Shown piece by piece: positions 42,985-51,666 of a stretch of DNA of 64,000 nucleotides. The DNA is taken from the NCBI GenBank assembly GCA_963835685.1, contig CAWIGI010000004.1, forward strand, positions 248,001 to 312,000, given 5' to 3'. The stretch comes from DATAGF01 sp963835685 (GTDB lineage: Bacteria; Actinomycetota; Thermoleophilia; Miltoncostaeales; Miltoncostaeaceae). The notes below the pieces were generated by a model. That model worked only from the letters and a program-made list of their open reading frames with translations. It was not told where the DNA came from and searched no databases. Both the position numbers and the translations under genes were made by a program. Within the stretch, counting starts at the first letter, position 1. Each line of letters starts with the position of its first letter.

Positions 42985-42998
42985 CCTATCCTCTGACG

Positions 42999-43661
42999 GT
43001 GCCCCCGGGACCGCCGCCGACGCCGGTCGTCTTCCTGGGCGGCCCGGGCGTCGAGTTCGCCGAGGAGGGCCCGCCGCCCGCGCTGGCGCCCTGGATCCAC
43101 GCCGTTTGGCGCAGCCGGGCACGGTGCCGGACGGCGCTCCGGATCCTCCCGGACGGCTGCATCGACCTGATCGGGGACGACGTCGTCGGGCCGTTCACGA
43201 CGGCGACCGTCGTCCGCCTCGAGCCCGGTGACGAGGCGCGGGGGATCCGGCTGCGCCCCGGGGCGTTCACGGCGCTGTCCGGCGTGCCGGCGTCCGAGCT
43301 GGTCGACCGGAGGGTTCCGCTCGCCGACGTCCTCGGCCGCGTGGCGTCGCTCCTCGACCTCGTCGCGGACGCGCCCGCCCCGGACCCCCTCGCGGAGGCG
43401 GCGATGCGACCGGGCGACCTCGCCGCCCTCGCGCGCGAGAGCGGCTACAGCGCCCGTCACCTGCGGCGCCGGCTGCTGGCGGCCACGGGCCTCGGCCCGA
43501 AGCGGCTGGAGCGCATCGGCCGGATGCAGCGCGCCCTGAGCGCGGGCCGCGGCGAGAGCTGGGCCCGGAGCGCCGTCGAGCACGGCTGGTACGACGAGGC
43601 CCACATGGCCAACGACGTCCGCGCCCTCGCCGGGGCCACCCCGCACGCGCTGGTCGGATGA
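42999..43661 (+). CDS. AraC-family transcriptional regulator (DUF6597-like sensor)
   Basis: 220 aa from a GTG at 42999. The N-terminal part (LAPWIHAVWRSR, RILPDGCIDLI, LRPGAFTALSGVPASEL) is the DUF6597-type sensor, followed by an AraC HTH (ALARESGYSARHLRRRLLAA and GWYDEAHMANDVRALAGATP). Ends in an ATGA overlap with a VOC gene, whose product it may control. Confidence 0.85.
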   Translation: MPPGPPPTPVVFLGGPGVEFAEEGPPPALAPWIHAVWRSRARCRTALRILPDGCIDLIGDDVVGPFTTATVVRLEPGDEARGIRLRPGAFTALSGVPASELVDRRVPLADVLGRVASLLDLVADAPAPDPLAEAAMRPGDLAALARESGYSARHLRRRLLAATGLGPKRLERIGRMQRALSAGRGESWARSAVEHGWYDEAHMANDVRALAGATPHALVG

Positions 43662-44077
43662 CCGTTTTCTCCAAGGCGGGGCGCCCGCTGGCGCGTAGGG
43701 TGGAGGACGTGCGATTCGCCGCCACGATCGTCTACGTCGCCGACGTCGCCGCCGCGCTCGACTTCTACTCCCGGGCGTTCGGCCTGGAGGCCGGGTTCCG
43801 GGCATCCGACGACTCGTACGCCACCCTGGGGGGCGAGGGGGCCGTGCTCGCATTCGCGAGCCGCGCGATGGCGCCCGCCGCCGACCGCGCGATCGACCAG
43901 GCCGCGGGCTTCGAGGTCTGGCTGGCCGACGAGGACGTCCCCGGCGCCCTCGCGCGGGCGCTGGCCGCGGGCGCCGAGCTCGTCGCGGAGCCGGTCGTCA
44001 AGCCGTGGGGCCAGACGGTCGCGTACGTGCGCGACCCCGACGGAGTCCTGATCGAGCTCGGCACGCCGGTCCCGTGA
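43658..44077 (+). CDS. VOC/glyoxalase family protein
   Basis: 139 aa from the ATG overlapping the AraC stop; homology begins at FAATIVYVADVAAALDFYSR, so a GTG at 43709 is also possible. YVRDPDGVLIELGTPV carries the closing Glu ligand. A single paired beta-alpha-beta VOC unit; substrate unknown. Coupled to the next gene by GTGA. Confidence 0.85.
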   Translation: MTVFSKAGRPLARRVEDVRFAATIVYVADVAAALDFYSRAFGLEAGFRASDDSYATLGGEGAVLAFASRAMAPAADRAIDQAAGFEVWLADEDVPGALARALAAGAELVAEPVVKPWGQTVAYVRDPDGVLIELGTPVP

Positions 44078-44457
44078 CGGCGGAGGACCTGCGCGACTGG
44101 TGCCTCGGCCTGCCCGGCGCCGAGGAGACCTTCCCCTTCAACGCCAGCACGTCGGTCTTCAAGGCCGGCGGGAAGATGTTCGCCCTCTCGGCGCTGTCGG
44201 ACGAGCCGCTGGACGTCAGCGTCAAGTGCGATCCCGACTACGCCGAGGAGCTGCGCGCGACCCACGAGTCGATCATCCCCGGCTACCACCTCAACAAGCG
44301 CCACTGGATCACCGTCACCCTGGGCGGCGACGCCGGCGACGACCTGGTCCGCGAGCTGATCGCCGAGAGCCACGGGCTCGTCATGCGCGCGGGCCGCTCC
44401 CCCCGCCCGTCCCGCGGTTCGCGGCCTCCTCGAACCCGCCCTCGGGGGACCGGCTGA
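44074..44457 (+). CDS. MmcQ/YjbR family protein
   Basis: 127 aa, GTG start overlapping the VOC stop. DLRDWCLGLPGAEETFPF, KMFALSALSDEPLDVSVKCD, and GYHLNKRHWITVTLGG are the diagnostic MmcQ/YjbR segments (a double-wing DNA-binding-like fold of unknown role). The last ~25 residues overlap the convergent cytochrome b gene and may be non-native. Confidence 0.88.
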   Translation: MTAEDLRDWCLGLPGAEETFPFNASTSVFKAGGKMFALSALSDEPLDVSVKCDPDYAEELRATHESIIPGYHLNKRHWITVTLGGDAGDDLVRELIAESHGLVMRAGRSPRPSRGSRPPRTRPRGTG

Positions 44458-45790
44458 CAGGGGTGCCGGTCCAGCCGCGCAGCGGGTGCGCGTCGGACCG
44501 CTGGAGGCGGCGGCAGACCGCCCGGGCGATGAAGAACCCGGCCAGCGGGACCACGATCGCCGCGATCCTCCAGAACCAGACCTGGAGCTCGTAGGAGATC
44601 CCGAAGTTGACGTAGATCCGGTCGGCGGCGCCCGCGATCTGCACCATCGTCACCTGCAGCAGCAGCGCGACGCCGAGCCCGGTGCGGAACGGCGCGTCGC
44701 GGGGCCGCTGGATGAGGTGGTGCGCCGCGCGGTCGCCGCTGAAGCGCCGCTCCAGCGACGGCCAGGCGAACAGGATCCCGAACACGATCATCGGGTAGAG
44801 GATCCCCCCGAAGAACGGGTTGGGGATGATCGTCCAGCCGCCGATCACCAGCTCCCAGTCGGGCATCAGCCGCAGCGCCCCGATCAGCCAGCCGAAGTAG
44901 TAGTCGGGCTGGGCGCCGTTGGTCCCGAGCCACGGCTGGTAGACGCCGTACTGCCAGATCGGGTTGATCTGGATCAGGCCGCCGATCAGCAGCAGCACGC
45001 CGGCGGTGGCGAAGAACAGCCCGCCCGACCGCATCACGTAGCCGGGGAAGGCGGGCGAGCCGATCACGTTGCGCTCCTGCCGCCCCGGCCCCGCGAACTG
45101 GGTGTGGCGGTGCTTGACGATCAGGAACAGGTGCAGGCCGATGAGCGCGAAGAGCGCGATCGGCAGGATGAAGACGTGGGCGGCGTAGAGCCGCGAGATG
45201 AACTCCTCCCCGCCCGGGAACTCGCCGCCCCACACGAGCTGGGCGAGCCACCCGCCGATGATCGGGAACGCGGCCAGCACCGAGTAGCCGATCGCCAGCC
45301 CCATGCCCGACAGCAGGTCGTCGGGCAGCGAGTAGCCCGCGAAGCCCTCGAGCAGCGCGAGGAGGGCGAGGGTGATCCCCACCATCCAGTTGATGTCGCG
45401 CGGCCGGCGGAACGCGCCCGTGAAGAAGATCCTCAGCACGTGGACCACGATCGCGGCCACGAACACCAGGGCCGCCCAGTGGTGGGTCTGGCGGATCAGC
45501 AGCCCGGCCTTCACGTCGAGCGAGATCTCCACCGCCGACCGGTAGGCCTCCGACACCTCCTGCCCCCGCAGCGGCGCGTAGGAGCCGTCGTAGACCACCT
45601 GGGCGGTGCTCGGCTCGAAGAACAGCGTCAGGTAGACCCCGGTCCCGACGAGGACGACGAAGCAGTAGAGCGCGATCTCGCCGAACAGGAAGGTCCAGTG
45701 GTCGGGGAAGACGTAGCGGAAGCCGCGCGACAGCAGCGAGCCGGAGCCGGTCCGGTCGTCGAGGAAGCGGCCGACGCGCGCGAAGATCAC
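44381..45790 (-). CDS. qcrB: Cytochrome bc complex cytochrome b subunit
   Basis: 469 aa integral membrane protein, GTG start overlapping the Rieske gene stop (GTGA). Paired heme-ligand helices are visible: QTHHWAALVFVAAIVVHVLR and YAAHVFILPIALFALIGLHL; the Qo-site loop region GGWTIIPNPFFGGILYP precedes the C-terminal helices. It oxidises menaquinol and passes electrons to the Rieske protein and the diheme cytochrome c. Last gene of the respiratory operon. Confidence 0.93.
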   Translation of the reverse strand: MIFARVGRFLDDRTGSGSLLSRGFRYVFPDHWTFLFGEIALYCFVVLVGTGVYLTLFFEPSTAQVVYDGSYAPLRGQEVSEAYRSAVEISLDVKAGLLIRQTHHWAALVFVAAIVVHVLRIFFTGAFRRPRDINWMVGITLALLALLEGFAGYSLPDDLLSGMGLAIGYSVLAAFPIIGGWLAQLVWGGEFPGGEEFISRLYAAHVFILPIALFALIGLHLFLIVKHRHTQFAGPGRQERNVIGSPAFPGYVMRSGGLFFATAGVLLLIGGLIQINPIWQYGVYQPWLGTNGAQPDYYFGWLIGALRLMPDWELVIGGWTIIPNPFFGGILYPMIVFGILFAWPSLERRFSGDRAAHHLIQRPRDAPFRTGLGVALLLQVTMVQIAGAADRIYVNFGISYELQVWFWRIAAIVVPLAGFFIARAVCRRLQRSDAHPLRGWTGTPVSRSPEGGFEEAANRGTGGGSGPRA

Positions 45791-46656
45791 GTCTTGCGCA
45801 CCGTGAGGTGGGACGGCCCCGGCTTGCCCGAGAGGGGCCCGGCCGCCGTCAGGATGCCGTCGTCGCCGATGCGCAGGGGGAGCTGGGGCAGGTCGCGCCC
45901 CGCCGGGCCGAAGATCACCTTGCCCCCCTGGCGCACGTCGAAGGTGGAGTAGTGGCAGGGGCAGACCAGCGCCGGGCTCGGCGCCTCCGGCGGGAAGAGC
46001 GGCGTGCGGGAGAGGGCGATGGCGCAGCCGGCGTGGGTGCAGATGCGCGAGAAGGCGAGGATCCCCCGCGGGGCGACCGCCCGCTGCTCGGGCTCGAGGT
46101 CGTCCGCGCCCTCGGGCAGCCGCAGCACCACCACCGGCGAGCCGAGCTCGCGCTTGTCGGCGCCCTCGGGGAACGCGGTCGTGAACGCGCGCGGCTGGAG
46201 CGCGTCGGCGGGGATGGGCGCGCCCTCGTCGTCCACGAGGCGCACGCCGTCCTGCCACGGGAGGTCGTCGAAGCTCTCCCCCTGCTGGAAGGGGCCGAGC
46301 GACCCGAGCGGCACGATCAGCGCGCCGCCCAGGGCCGCGCCGGCGGCGCCGGCGGCGCCCGCGAGCAGCCTCCGCCGCGAGATGCCGCCGACCGCCGTCT
46401 CCACGGCCTGCTCGACCTCGGCCTCGGCCGCCTCGTCGGCCGCGGGGGGCCGCTCCTCCACGACCTTCTGAGGCGGGTAGAGGCGCAGGCCCGCCACGAT
46501 CAGCGCCCCGGCCACGCCCAGGAACGCGAGCCCCAGGGTGAGCCCGAGGAGCTGGGTGTCGTCGGTGACGATGTAGACGACGATCGCGGCGATCCCCGCC
46601 GCCGCGGCGAGGCCCAGGAACGCGGCCGCCGCGAGCTCGGCGCGGTCGCGGCTCAC
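45787..46656 (-). CDS. qcrA: Rieske iron-sulfur subunit of the bc complex
   Basis: 289 aa. Two N-terminal transmembrane helices, then a twin-arginine-like SRRRLLAGAAGAAGAALGG segment before a third, and the Rieske domain with CTHAGC and CPCHYS, giving the two Cys and two His ligands of the [2Fe-2S] cluster. The three-helix arrangement is typical of actinobacterial QcrA. GTG start overlaps qcrC by 4 bp. Confidence 0.95.
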   Translation of the reverse strand: MSRDRAELAAAAFLGLAAAAGIAAIVVYIVTDDTQLLGLTLGLAFLGVAGALIVAGLRLYPPQKVVEERPPAADEAAEAEVEQAVETAVGGISRRRLLAGAAGAAGAALGGALIVPLGSLGPFQQGESFDDLPWQDGVRLVDDEGAPIPADALQPRAFTTAFPEGADKRELGSPVVVLRLPEGADDLEPEQRAVAPRGILAFSRICTHAGCAIALSRTPLFPPEAPSPALVCPCHYSTFDVRQGGKVIFGPAGRDLPQLPLRIGDDGILTAAGPLSGKPGPSHLTVRKT

Positions 46657-47366
46657 GAGCCGCGCTCCCCGAGCAGGCGGGACACGATCAGCAGCGCCAG
46701 GAGCCCGATGAAGAAGGCCACCATCCCCTCGGGGATCGGGCCGATGCCGCCGAGGTCCCAGCCGCCGCGGTTGTCGGGGTTCTTCGTCTTCTCGACGTAG
46801 GCCACGATGGAGTCGAGCTGCCGCTGGTCGATGAGCTCCTCGTCGAACGGCGGCATCACGAACGGGCCGATGCGGATCGCCTGGGCGACCTGGACCGGCG
46901 TCAACTCGTCCAAGGACGGCGCGATTGCGCCGGTGACGACGCCGCCCTTGGCCAGCTTGCCGTGGCAGCCGGCACAGAACAGGGTGAAGAGCCGCTCGCC
47001 CTCGCTCAGGTCGCCGGCCGCCGGGTCGACCGCCGGGACCGGCGGGCCGCCGAGGGAGGCGACGTAGGCCACCAGGGCCTGGATCTCCTCCTCGGAGTAG
47101 AGCGGCTCGGTGCGCAGCGGCTCCTCGCCCGGCACGGCCAGGGGCATCCGCCCGGTGCGCAGGTAGAAGTCCGCCGACAGCGCCCCCACGCCGTGCAGGT
47201 CTGGGGCCCGGTCCGTGCCGCGCGCGTCCTGGCCGTGGCAGGAGGCGCAGCCCTCGACGAAGAGCGTCCGGCCCGCCTGGACCTGGTCGCTCGCCTGGCC
47301 GAGGGCGGTCGCGGGGATCAGGAGGACGCCGCCGAGCGCGAGGGCCAGGATCAGCAGGCGCCTCAT
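46653..47366 (-). CDS. qcrC: Diheme cytochrome c subunit of the bc complex
   Basis: 237 aa. N-terminal signal sequence (MRRLLILALALGGVLLIPAT), two heme c sites (CASCH in the first half, CAGCH in the second), and a C-terminal membrane anchor (MVAFFIGLLALLIVSRLL). In actinobacteria this subunit replaces a soluble cytochrome c and wires the bc complex directly to the oxidase. ATG (47364-47366) overlaps the CtaG-like gene stop. Confidence 0.95.
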   Translation of the reverse strand: MRRLLILALALGGVLLIPATALGQASDQVQAGRTLFVEGCASCHGQDARGTDRAPDLHGVGALSADFYLRTGRMPLAVPGEEPLRTEPLYSEEEIQALVAYVASLGGPPVPAVDPAAGDLSEGERLFTLFCAGCHGKLAKGGVVTGAIAPSLDELTPVQVAQAIRIGPFVMPPFDEELIDQRQLDSIVAYVEKTKNPDNRGGWDLGGIGPIPEGMVAFFIGLLALLIVSRLLGERGS

Positions 47367-47941
47367 CGCGCCGCCTCGCCTGCCCGCGCGAGCCGCTCCT
47401 CCCGCACGATCCAGCTCCACGAGACCGCCACCGCCGCGATGCCCAGCGGCAGCATCGCCGCCAGCATCACCCCCACGGCCGCCGTCTCCCCGCGGGCCAT
47501 GAGCCAGACGGCGGTGAGGTCGGCGGCGGGCATCGCCAGGAACAGGTAGAGGGCGGCCGCCGGTCCGCGCAGCCGCGGGACCGGCCGTCCGCTGCCGAGC
47601 ACCGGCAGCCAGAAGAGGATCCCGGCCGCCAGCAGCGCCGCGTGGACGGCGAGGTGGGCGAGGCCGGTGAGGTGGTGCTGGGTGCCCGCGAGGAGGAGGG
47701 CGGCCCAGTGCGCGGCCACGAAGGCGGTCCAGGCCGCGATCGGGGCGGCGCGCCGCGCCCGGGGCCACCGCGGCGGGCGCCGAGAGGGGGGCAGCGGCAG
47801 CGCGAGCACGAGCAGCGGCGCGGCCACCACGGCGACCAGCGCGTGGGAGACCACGTGCGCCGAGAGCGAGTCCGCGGGCAGCAGGATCGCGGCCTCCAGT
47901 GCCGCGATCCCGGCGACGAAGGCGAGGGCGCGCAGCCTCAT
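47363..47941 (-). CDS. CtaG-like cytochrome c oxidase assembly protein
   Basis: 192 aa, about five to six hydrophobic helices with conserved His in SAHVVSHALVAVVAAPLLVL and AGTQHHLTGLAHLAVHAALL, matching the caa3/CtaG membrane family implicated in CuB insertion. Start at the ATG 47939-47941 overlapping the upstream stop; 29 upstream codons are out of the gene. Confidence 0.8.
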   Translation of the reverse strand: MRLRALAFVAGIAALEAAILLPADSLSAHVVSHALVAVVAAPLLVLALPLPPSRRPPRWPRARRAAPIAAWTAFVAAHWAALLLAGTQHHLTGLAHLAVHAALLAAGILFWLPVLGSGRPVPRLRGPAAALYLFLAMPAADLTAVWLMARGETAAVGVMLAAMLPLGIAAVAVSWSWIVREERLARAGEAAR

Positions 47942-48285
47942 CCCGCGCTCCGCCGGGACGCCAGCACCTCGCGCGCGACCCCCGCCGCCCCGAGGACGAC
48001 CACCCCGCCGCCGATCAGGTAGAGCCACTGGCCGAAGAGGAGGCCGAGCGCCACCATCACCGCGCCGACCGCGAGCAGGACCGTCGCGTAGCTGTTCTCG
48101 GGCAGCAGGCGGATGCCCTCGCGGGGGGGCCGCGCCGCCAGCAGCGCCCCCAGCGCCAGCACGGCGGCCGCGGCCCCGATCGCCAGCCCCAGCTGGAGCC
48201 CGTCCAGGTCGAACGCGAGGTGGAGCACGGCCAGGATGGCCAGCAGGACGCCCCAGAGCACGACGTAGGCCCAGCCGGCGGTCAC
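47938..48285 (-). CDS. Small membrane subunit of cytochrome c oxidase (subunit IV-like)
   Basis: 115 aa with four predicted helices (AYVVLWGVLLAILAVLHLAF, LGLAIGAAAAVLALGALLAA, VLLAVGAVMVALGLLFGQWL, LIGGGVVVLGAAGVAREVLA). GTG start overlaps the ctaD stop. Position and topology suggest a CtaF-type accessory oxidase subunit; the sequence itself gives no signature. Confidence 0.6.
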   Translation of the reverse strand: MTAGWAYVVLWGVLLAILAVLHLAFDLDGLQLGLAIGAAAAVLALGALLAARPPREGIRLLPENSYATVLLAVGAVMVALGLLFGQWLYLIGGGVVVLGAAGVAREVLASRRSAG

Positions 48286-49898
48286 GGTCTCGCCTCGGCG
48301 ACGGGCGGCCCGATCCGCCGGTCCAGCACCGGCGTCTCGGAGGTGATGGGCGGGAGCGGTCCGGAGAAGTTCAACGGCGGCGGCGGCGAGCTCGTCGCCC
48401 ACTCGAGCGTGAAGCCGCCCCAGGGGTCGGCGACGGCCGGGCGCCGGTCCCTGAGCGAGAGGATCACGTTGGCGAGGAAGATCAGGACCGCCACGGTCAG
48501 CACGAAGCCGCCGATCGTCGCCGCCAGGTTCGCGCCCTCCAGCAGCCCGGTCGCGGGGTAGTCGGCCACCCGCCGCGGCATGCCGGCCCAGCCGGCGATG
48601 AACATCGGGAAGAAGGTGAGGTTGAAGCCCAGCACCATCAGCCAGAAGTGCAGCTTCCCGAGCCCGTCCCGCAGCACCAGCCCGGTCATCTTCGGGAACC
48701 AGTAGTACGCGGCCGCGAAGGCCCCGAAGAGCGCCCCGCCGAAGGCCGTGTAGTGGAAGTGGGCCACGACGAAGTAGCTGTCGTGGAGCTGGTAGTCGAG
48801 CGCCGGCGCGCCCAGCATGATCCCCGTCAGGCCGCCGATCAGGAACTGGATCGCGAACGCCAGGGCGAACAGCAGCGGGGTCGTCAGGCGTATCGACCCG
48901 CGCCACATCGTCGCCCCGAGGCCCAGGTACTCGATGCCGGCGGGCACGAGCAGGAGGGTCAACGTGAGGGCGAAGTACTTGTTGTTGGACTGGCCCGTCG
49001 TGAACATGTGATGGGCCCAGACGCTCATCGACAGGGCGGTGAAGGCCAGCAGCGCGAAGGTCAGCGTGCGATAGCCCCATAGCCGCCGGCCCGAGAACAC
49101 GGCGACGACCTCGGCCACCACCCCGAGGAACGGGAAGAACCACACGTAGACCACCGGGTGGCCGTAGAACCAGAACAGGTTCTGGAACGAGATCGGCCCG
49201 CTCGACCCGTCGAAGATGCCGGCGCCGTGGCGGTCGGCCAGCAGCATGGCCATGGCGGCGATCAGCACCGGGAAGGTCATCACGACCATCAGGCAGGTCA
49301 CGAGCATCGTCCAGCAGAAGACCGGCATGCGGAGCATCGTCATGCCGGGCGCGCGCAGGCGCAGGATGGTTCCCAGCGTGCACGCCGCGAACAGCAGGCC
49401 TCCGGCGGTCGCGAGGATCACCCCCAGCAGGAACATGTCCATGCCGGTGCCGGGCGTGTTGACCGCGTCGGAGAGGGGGACGTAGGCCGTCCAGCCCGCC
49501 TTGCCCGGGCCGTCGGCGGTGAGCCAGGCGGCCTGCATGATCACCCCGCCGATGACGTAGAGCCAGAACCCGAACAGGACGAGCCGCGGGGCCATGATCT
49601 GCGCCGCGCCGACCTGGAGCGGGACCATGTAGACGCCCAGCGCGAGCGCCACGGGGGTGACGAACAGGTAGACCATCCCCGCGCCGTGCATCGTGAACGC
49701 CTCGTTGAAGGTGTCGCGCGAGAGCACCTGCTCGCCCGGCCGGGCGAGCTCGAGGCGCACGAGCAGCGCATTGGCCCCGCTCACCACGAAGAAGAGCAGC
49801 CCGGCGGCCATCGACATCAGCGCGATGCGCTTGTGGTCGGCGGCGGCGAGCCACCCGTAGAGGCCGCCGGCCGGCTGCGGGATCGTCGTCGTGGTCAC
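48282..49898 (-). CDS. ctaD: Cytochrome c oxidase subunit I
   Basis: 538 aa heme-copper oxidase, twelve helices. Heme a ligand region FTMHGAGMVYLFVTP; CuB/Tyr motif FYGHPVVYVWFFP; CuB pair VWAHHMFTTG; heme a3/a histidines HDSYFVVAHFHY. The crosslinked His-Tyr pair is present, but the D-channel Glu of HPEVY is Val here. Couples oxygen reduction to proton pumping. GTG start (49896-49898) overlaps the ctaC stop by 4 bp. A frame reaching 50525 belongs to ctaC. Confidence 0.95.
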   Translation of the reverse strand: MTTTTIPQPAGGLYGWLAAADHKRIALMSMAAGLLFFVVSGANALLVRLELARPGEQVLSRDTFNEAFTMHGAGMVYLFVTPVALALGVYMVPLQVGAAQIMAPRLVLFGFWLYVIGGVIMQAAWLTADGPGKAGWTAYVPLSDAVNTPGTGMDMFLLGVILATAGGLLFAACTLGTILRLRAPGMTMLRMPVFCWTMLVTCLMVVMTFPVLIAAMAMLLADRHGAGIFDGSSGPISFQNLFWFYGHPVVYVWFFPFLGVVAEVVAVFSGRRLWGYRTLTFALLAFTALSMSVWAHHMFTTGQSNNKYFALTLTLLLVPAGIEYLGLGATMWRGSIRLTTPLLFALAFAIQFLIGGLTGIMLGAPALDYQLHDSYFVVAHFHYTAFGGALFGAFAAAYYWFPKMTGLVLRDGLGKLHFWLMVLGFNLTFFPMFIAGWAGMPRRVADYPATGLLEGANLAATIGGFVLTVAVLIFLANVILSLRDRRPAVADPWGGFTLEWATSSPPPPLNFSGPLPPITSETPVLDRRIGPPVAEARP

Positions 49899-50525
49899 GA
49901 GGCCGCCCGCGCCTGGTCGAGCCAGCGCGCGAAGTCGGACGGCGGCAGCGCGTCGACCTCGAACCGCATGATCGTGTGGTCGAGGCCGCAGAACTCGGCG
50001 CAGATCCCCTCGTGCCGGCCGGCCTCGTCGAAGCGCAGGTCGAACTCGGTGGTGCGGTTCGGGAAGGCGTCGCGCTTGAACCGGACGTCGGGGACCCAGA
50101 ACGCGTGGATCACGTCGTTCGAGCGCAGGGTGAAGCGCACGGTGGTGTCGGTCGGGACCGTGAGCGTGGGCTCCTCGCCCTCGACGCCCTCGATCCGCAC
50201 GCCCTCGTCGCGGTAGCTGAACGCCCACTGCCACTTGAAGGCCGTGACGTCGATCGTGAGGCCGGGGTCCGCCGAGAGCCGGTCGAACGCGATCCGCCGC
50301 CCTGAGGCTGAACGTGATCAGCACCGCCGCGACGATGGCGAGCACCACCGCGTAGGCCAGCTCCCAGCGCCAGCGGTCGCTGGGCTGGGGCGGGTCGACG
50401 GCCCCCGCGCCGCGGCGCCGGCGGAACCGGACGACGATGGTCAGGTACGCGAGGACGACCGCCGCGAACACGGCGGCGGCGATCGGGGCATACAGCGCGA
50501 AGAGATCCTCGAACTCGTCTCGCAC
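49895..50525 (-). CDS. ctaC: Cytochrome c oxidase subunit II (frameshifted)
   Basis: GTG at 50523-50525 begins two membrane helices (FALYAPIAAAVFAAVVLAYL and LAYAVVLAIVAAVLITFSLR). After a one-base shift at about 50298-50308 the frame continues RIAFDRLSADPGLTIDV, the aromatic TAFKWQWAFSYRDEG and the CuA site GICAEFCGLDHTIMRF, with both Cys, Glu, His and Met. About 210 aa when corrected. No lipobox seen. Because every other gene in the operon is intact and the CuA site is perfect, an assembly error is the best explanation. Confidence 0.85.
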
Positions 50526-50639
50526 CGAGCCACACCCCCGCGCCGGCCGCCCAGCGGAATGCCTCGCGGGGGAACCTACCGGGCGCCGCTCAGGCCCGGC
50601 AAGGTGGGCGAGCCCCGTGGCCCGCGGACCCGCCCATCG

Positions 50640-51650
50640 TCACTTCAGCTCGAGGTGACCGCCGAACTGCTGGCGCATCGCCGACAGGAGCCGGTCGGCG
50701 TAGTGGGACTCGCCGCGCGACGAGAACCGCTCGAAGAGGGACGCCGTGAGCACTGGCACCGGCACTCCCTCGTCCACCGCCGCGTGGATCGTCCAGCGGC
50801 CCTCGCCCGAGTCCGACACCTTCCCCGAGAGGTCCTCGAGGGTCGGGTCGGTCGCGAGGGCGGCGGCCGTCAGGTCGAGCAGCCAGGATGCGATCACGCT
50901 GCCGCGGCGCCAGACCTCGGCGACCTCGGGGACGTCGATGTCGTAGCGGTAGTACTCGGGGTTGTCGAGAGGCGCGATCTCGGCGCTCGCCTGCACCTCC
51001 TCGGAGCCGATGTTGGCGCGGTGCAGGACGTTCAGGCCCTCGGCGTAGGCCGCCATGACGCCGTACTCGATGCCGTTGTGGACCATCTTCACGAAGTGGC
51101 CCGCGCCGGAGGCCCCGCAGTGGAGGTAGCCGTGCTGCGCCGTCCCGCCCTCCTTGCGGCCCGGGGTCGGGGGCGCCTCGCCCTCGCCCGGCGCGATCGA
51201 GCGGAAGATGGGGTCGAGGCGCCGCACCGGCTCCTCCTCGCCGCCGATCATCAGGCAGAAGCCGCGCTCGAGCCCGAAGACGCCGCCGCTGGTGCCGCAG
51301 TCGATGTAGTGGATGCCCTTCGGCCTCAGCTTCTTGGCGCGGGCGATGTCGTCGCGGTAGTAGCTGTTGCCGCCGTCGATGATGACGTCGTCCGGGTCCA
51401 TCAGCCCGGCGAGCTCATCGACGACCGCGCCCGTGGCGGACGCGGGGATCATCACCCACGCCGCGCGCGGCCGGTCGAGCTTGGCGACGAAGTCGGGGAG
51501 GGACTCCGTGCCGGTCGCCCCCTCACCGGCGAGCTCCGCGACGGAGTCGGCGCCCCTGTCGTAGACCACGCAGTCGTGGCCGTCGCGCATGAGGCGCCGC
51601 ACCAGCCCTGCGCCCATCCGGCCGAGGCCCACCATCCCGAGCTGCGCCAT
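50640..51650 (-). CDS. gnd: 6-phosphogluconate dehydrogenase, decarboxylating (short type)
   Basis: 336 aa, the shorter GndA-like bacterial form. NADP-binding GMVGLGRMGAGLVRRLM, substrate loop IIDGGNSYYRDDIARAK, CGTSGGVFGLERGFCLMIGG and the catalytic Lys region GAGHFVKMVHNGIEYG. Converts 6-phosphogluconate to ribulose 5-phosphate, CO2 and NAD(P)H. Last gene of a zwf-tal-pgi-gnd operon, 16 bp... upstream of it lies nothing but pgi's end in opposite order: gnd precedes pgi in coordinates and follows zwf, tal only by strand order zwf, tal, pgi, gnd. Confidence 0.95.
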   Translation of the reverse strand: MAQLGMVGLGRMGAGLVRRLMRDGHDCVVYDRGADSVAELAGEGATGTESLPDFVAKLDRPRAAWVMIPASATGAVVDELAGLMDPDDVIIDGGNSYYRDDIARAKKLRPKGIHYIDCGTSGGVFGLERGFCLMIGGEEEPVRRLDPIFRSIAPGEGEAPPTPGRKEGGTAQHGYLHCGASGAGHFVKMVHNGIEYGVMAAYAEGLNVLHRANIGSEEVQASAEIAPLDNPEYYRYDIDVPEVAEVWRRGSVIASWLLDLTAAALATDPTLEDLSGKVSDSGEGRWTIHAAVDEGVPVPVLTASLFERFSSRGESHYADRLLSAMRQQFGGHLELK

Positions 51651-51666
51651 CGTCGTCCTCCTTGTC

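Noticed and set aside
42621..42998. N-terminal extension of the AraC-type regulator
   Set aside because: Overlaps the small gene at 42658 in another frame, Pro/Arg-rich, and the sensor domain starts after the GTG at 42999.
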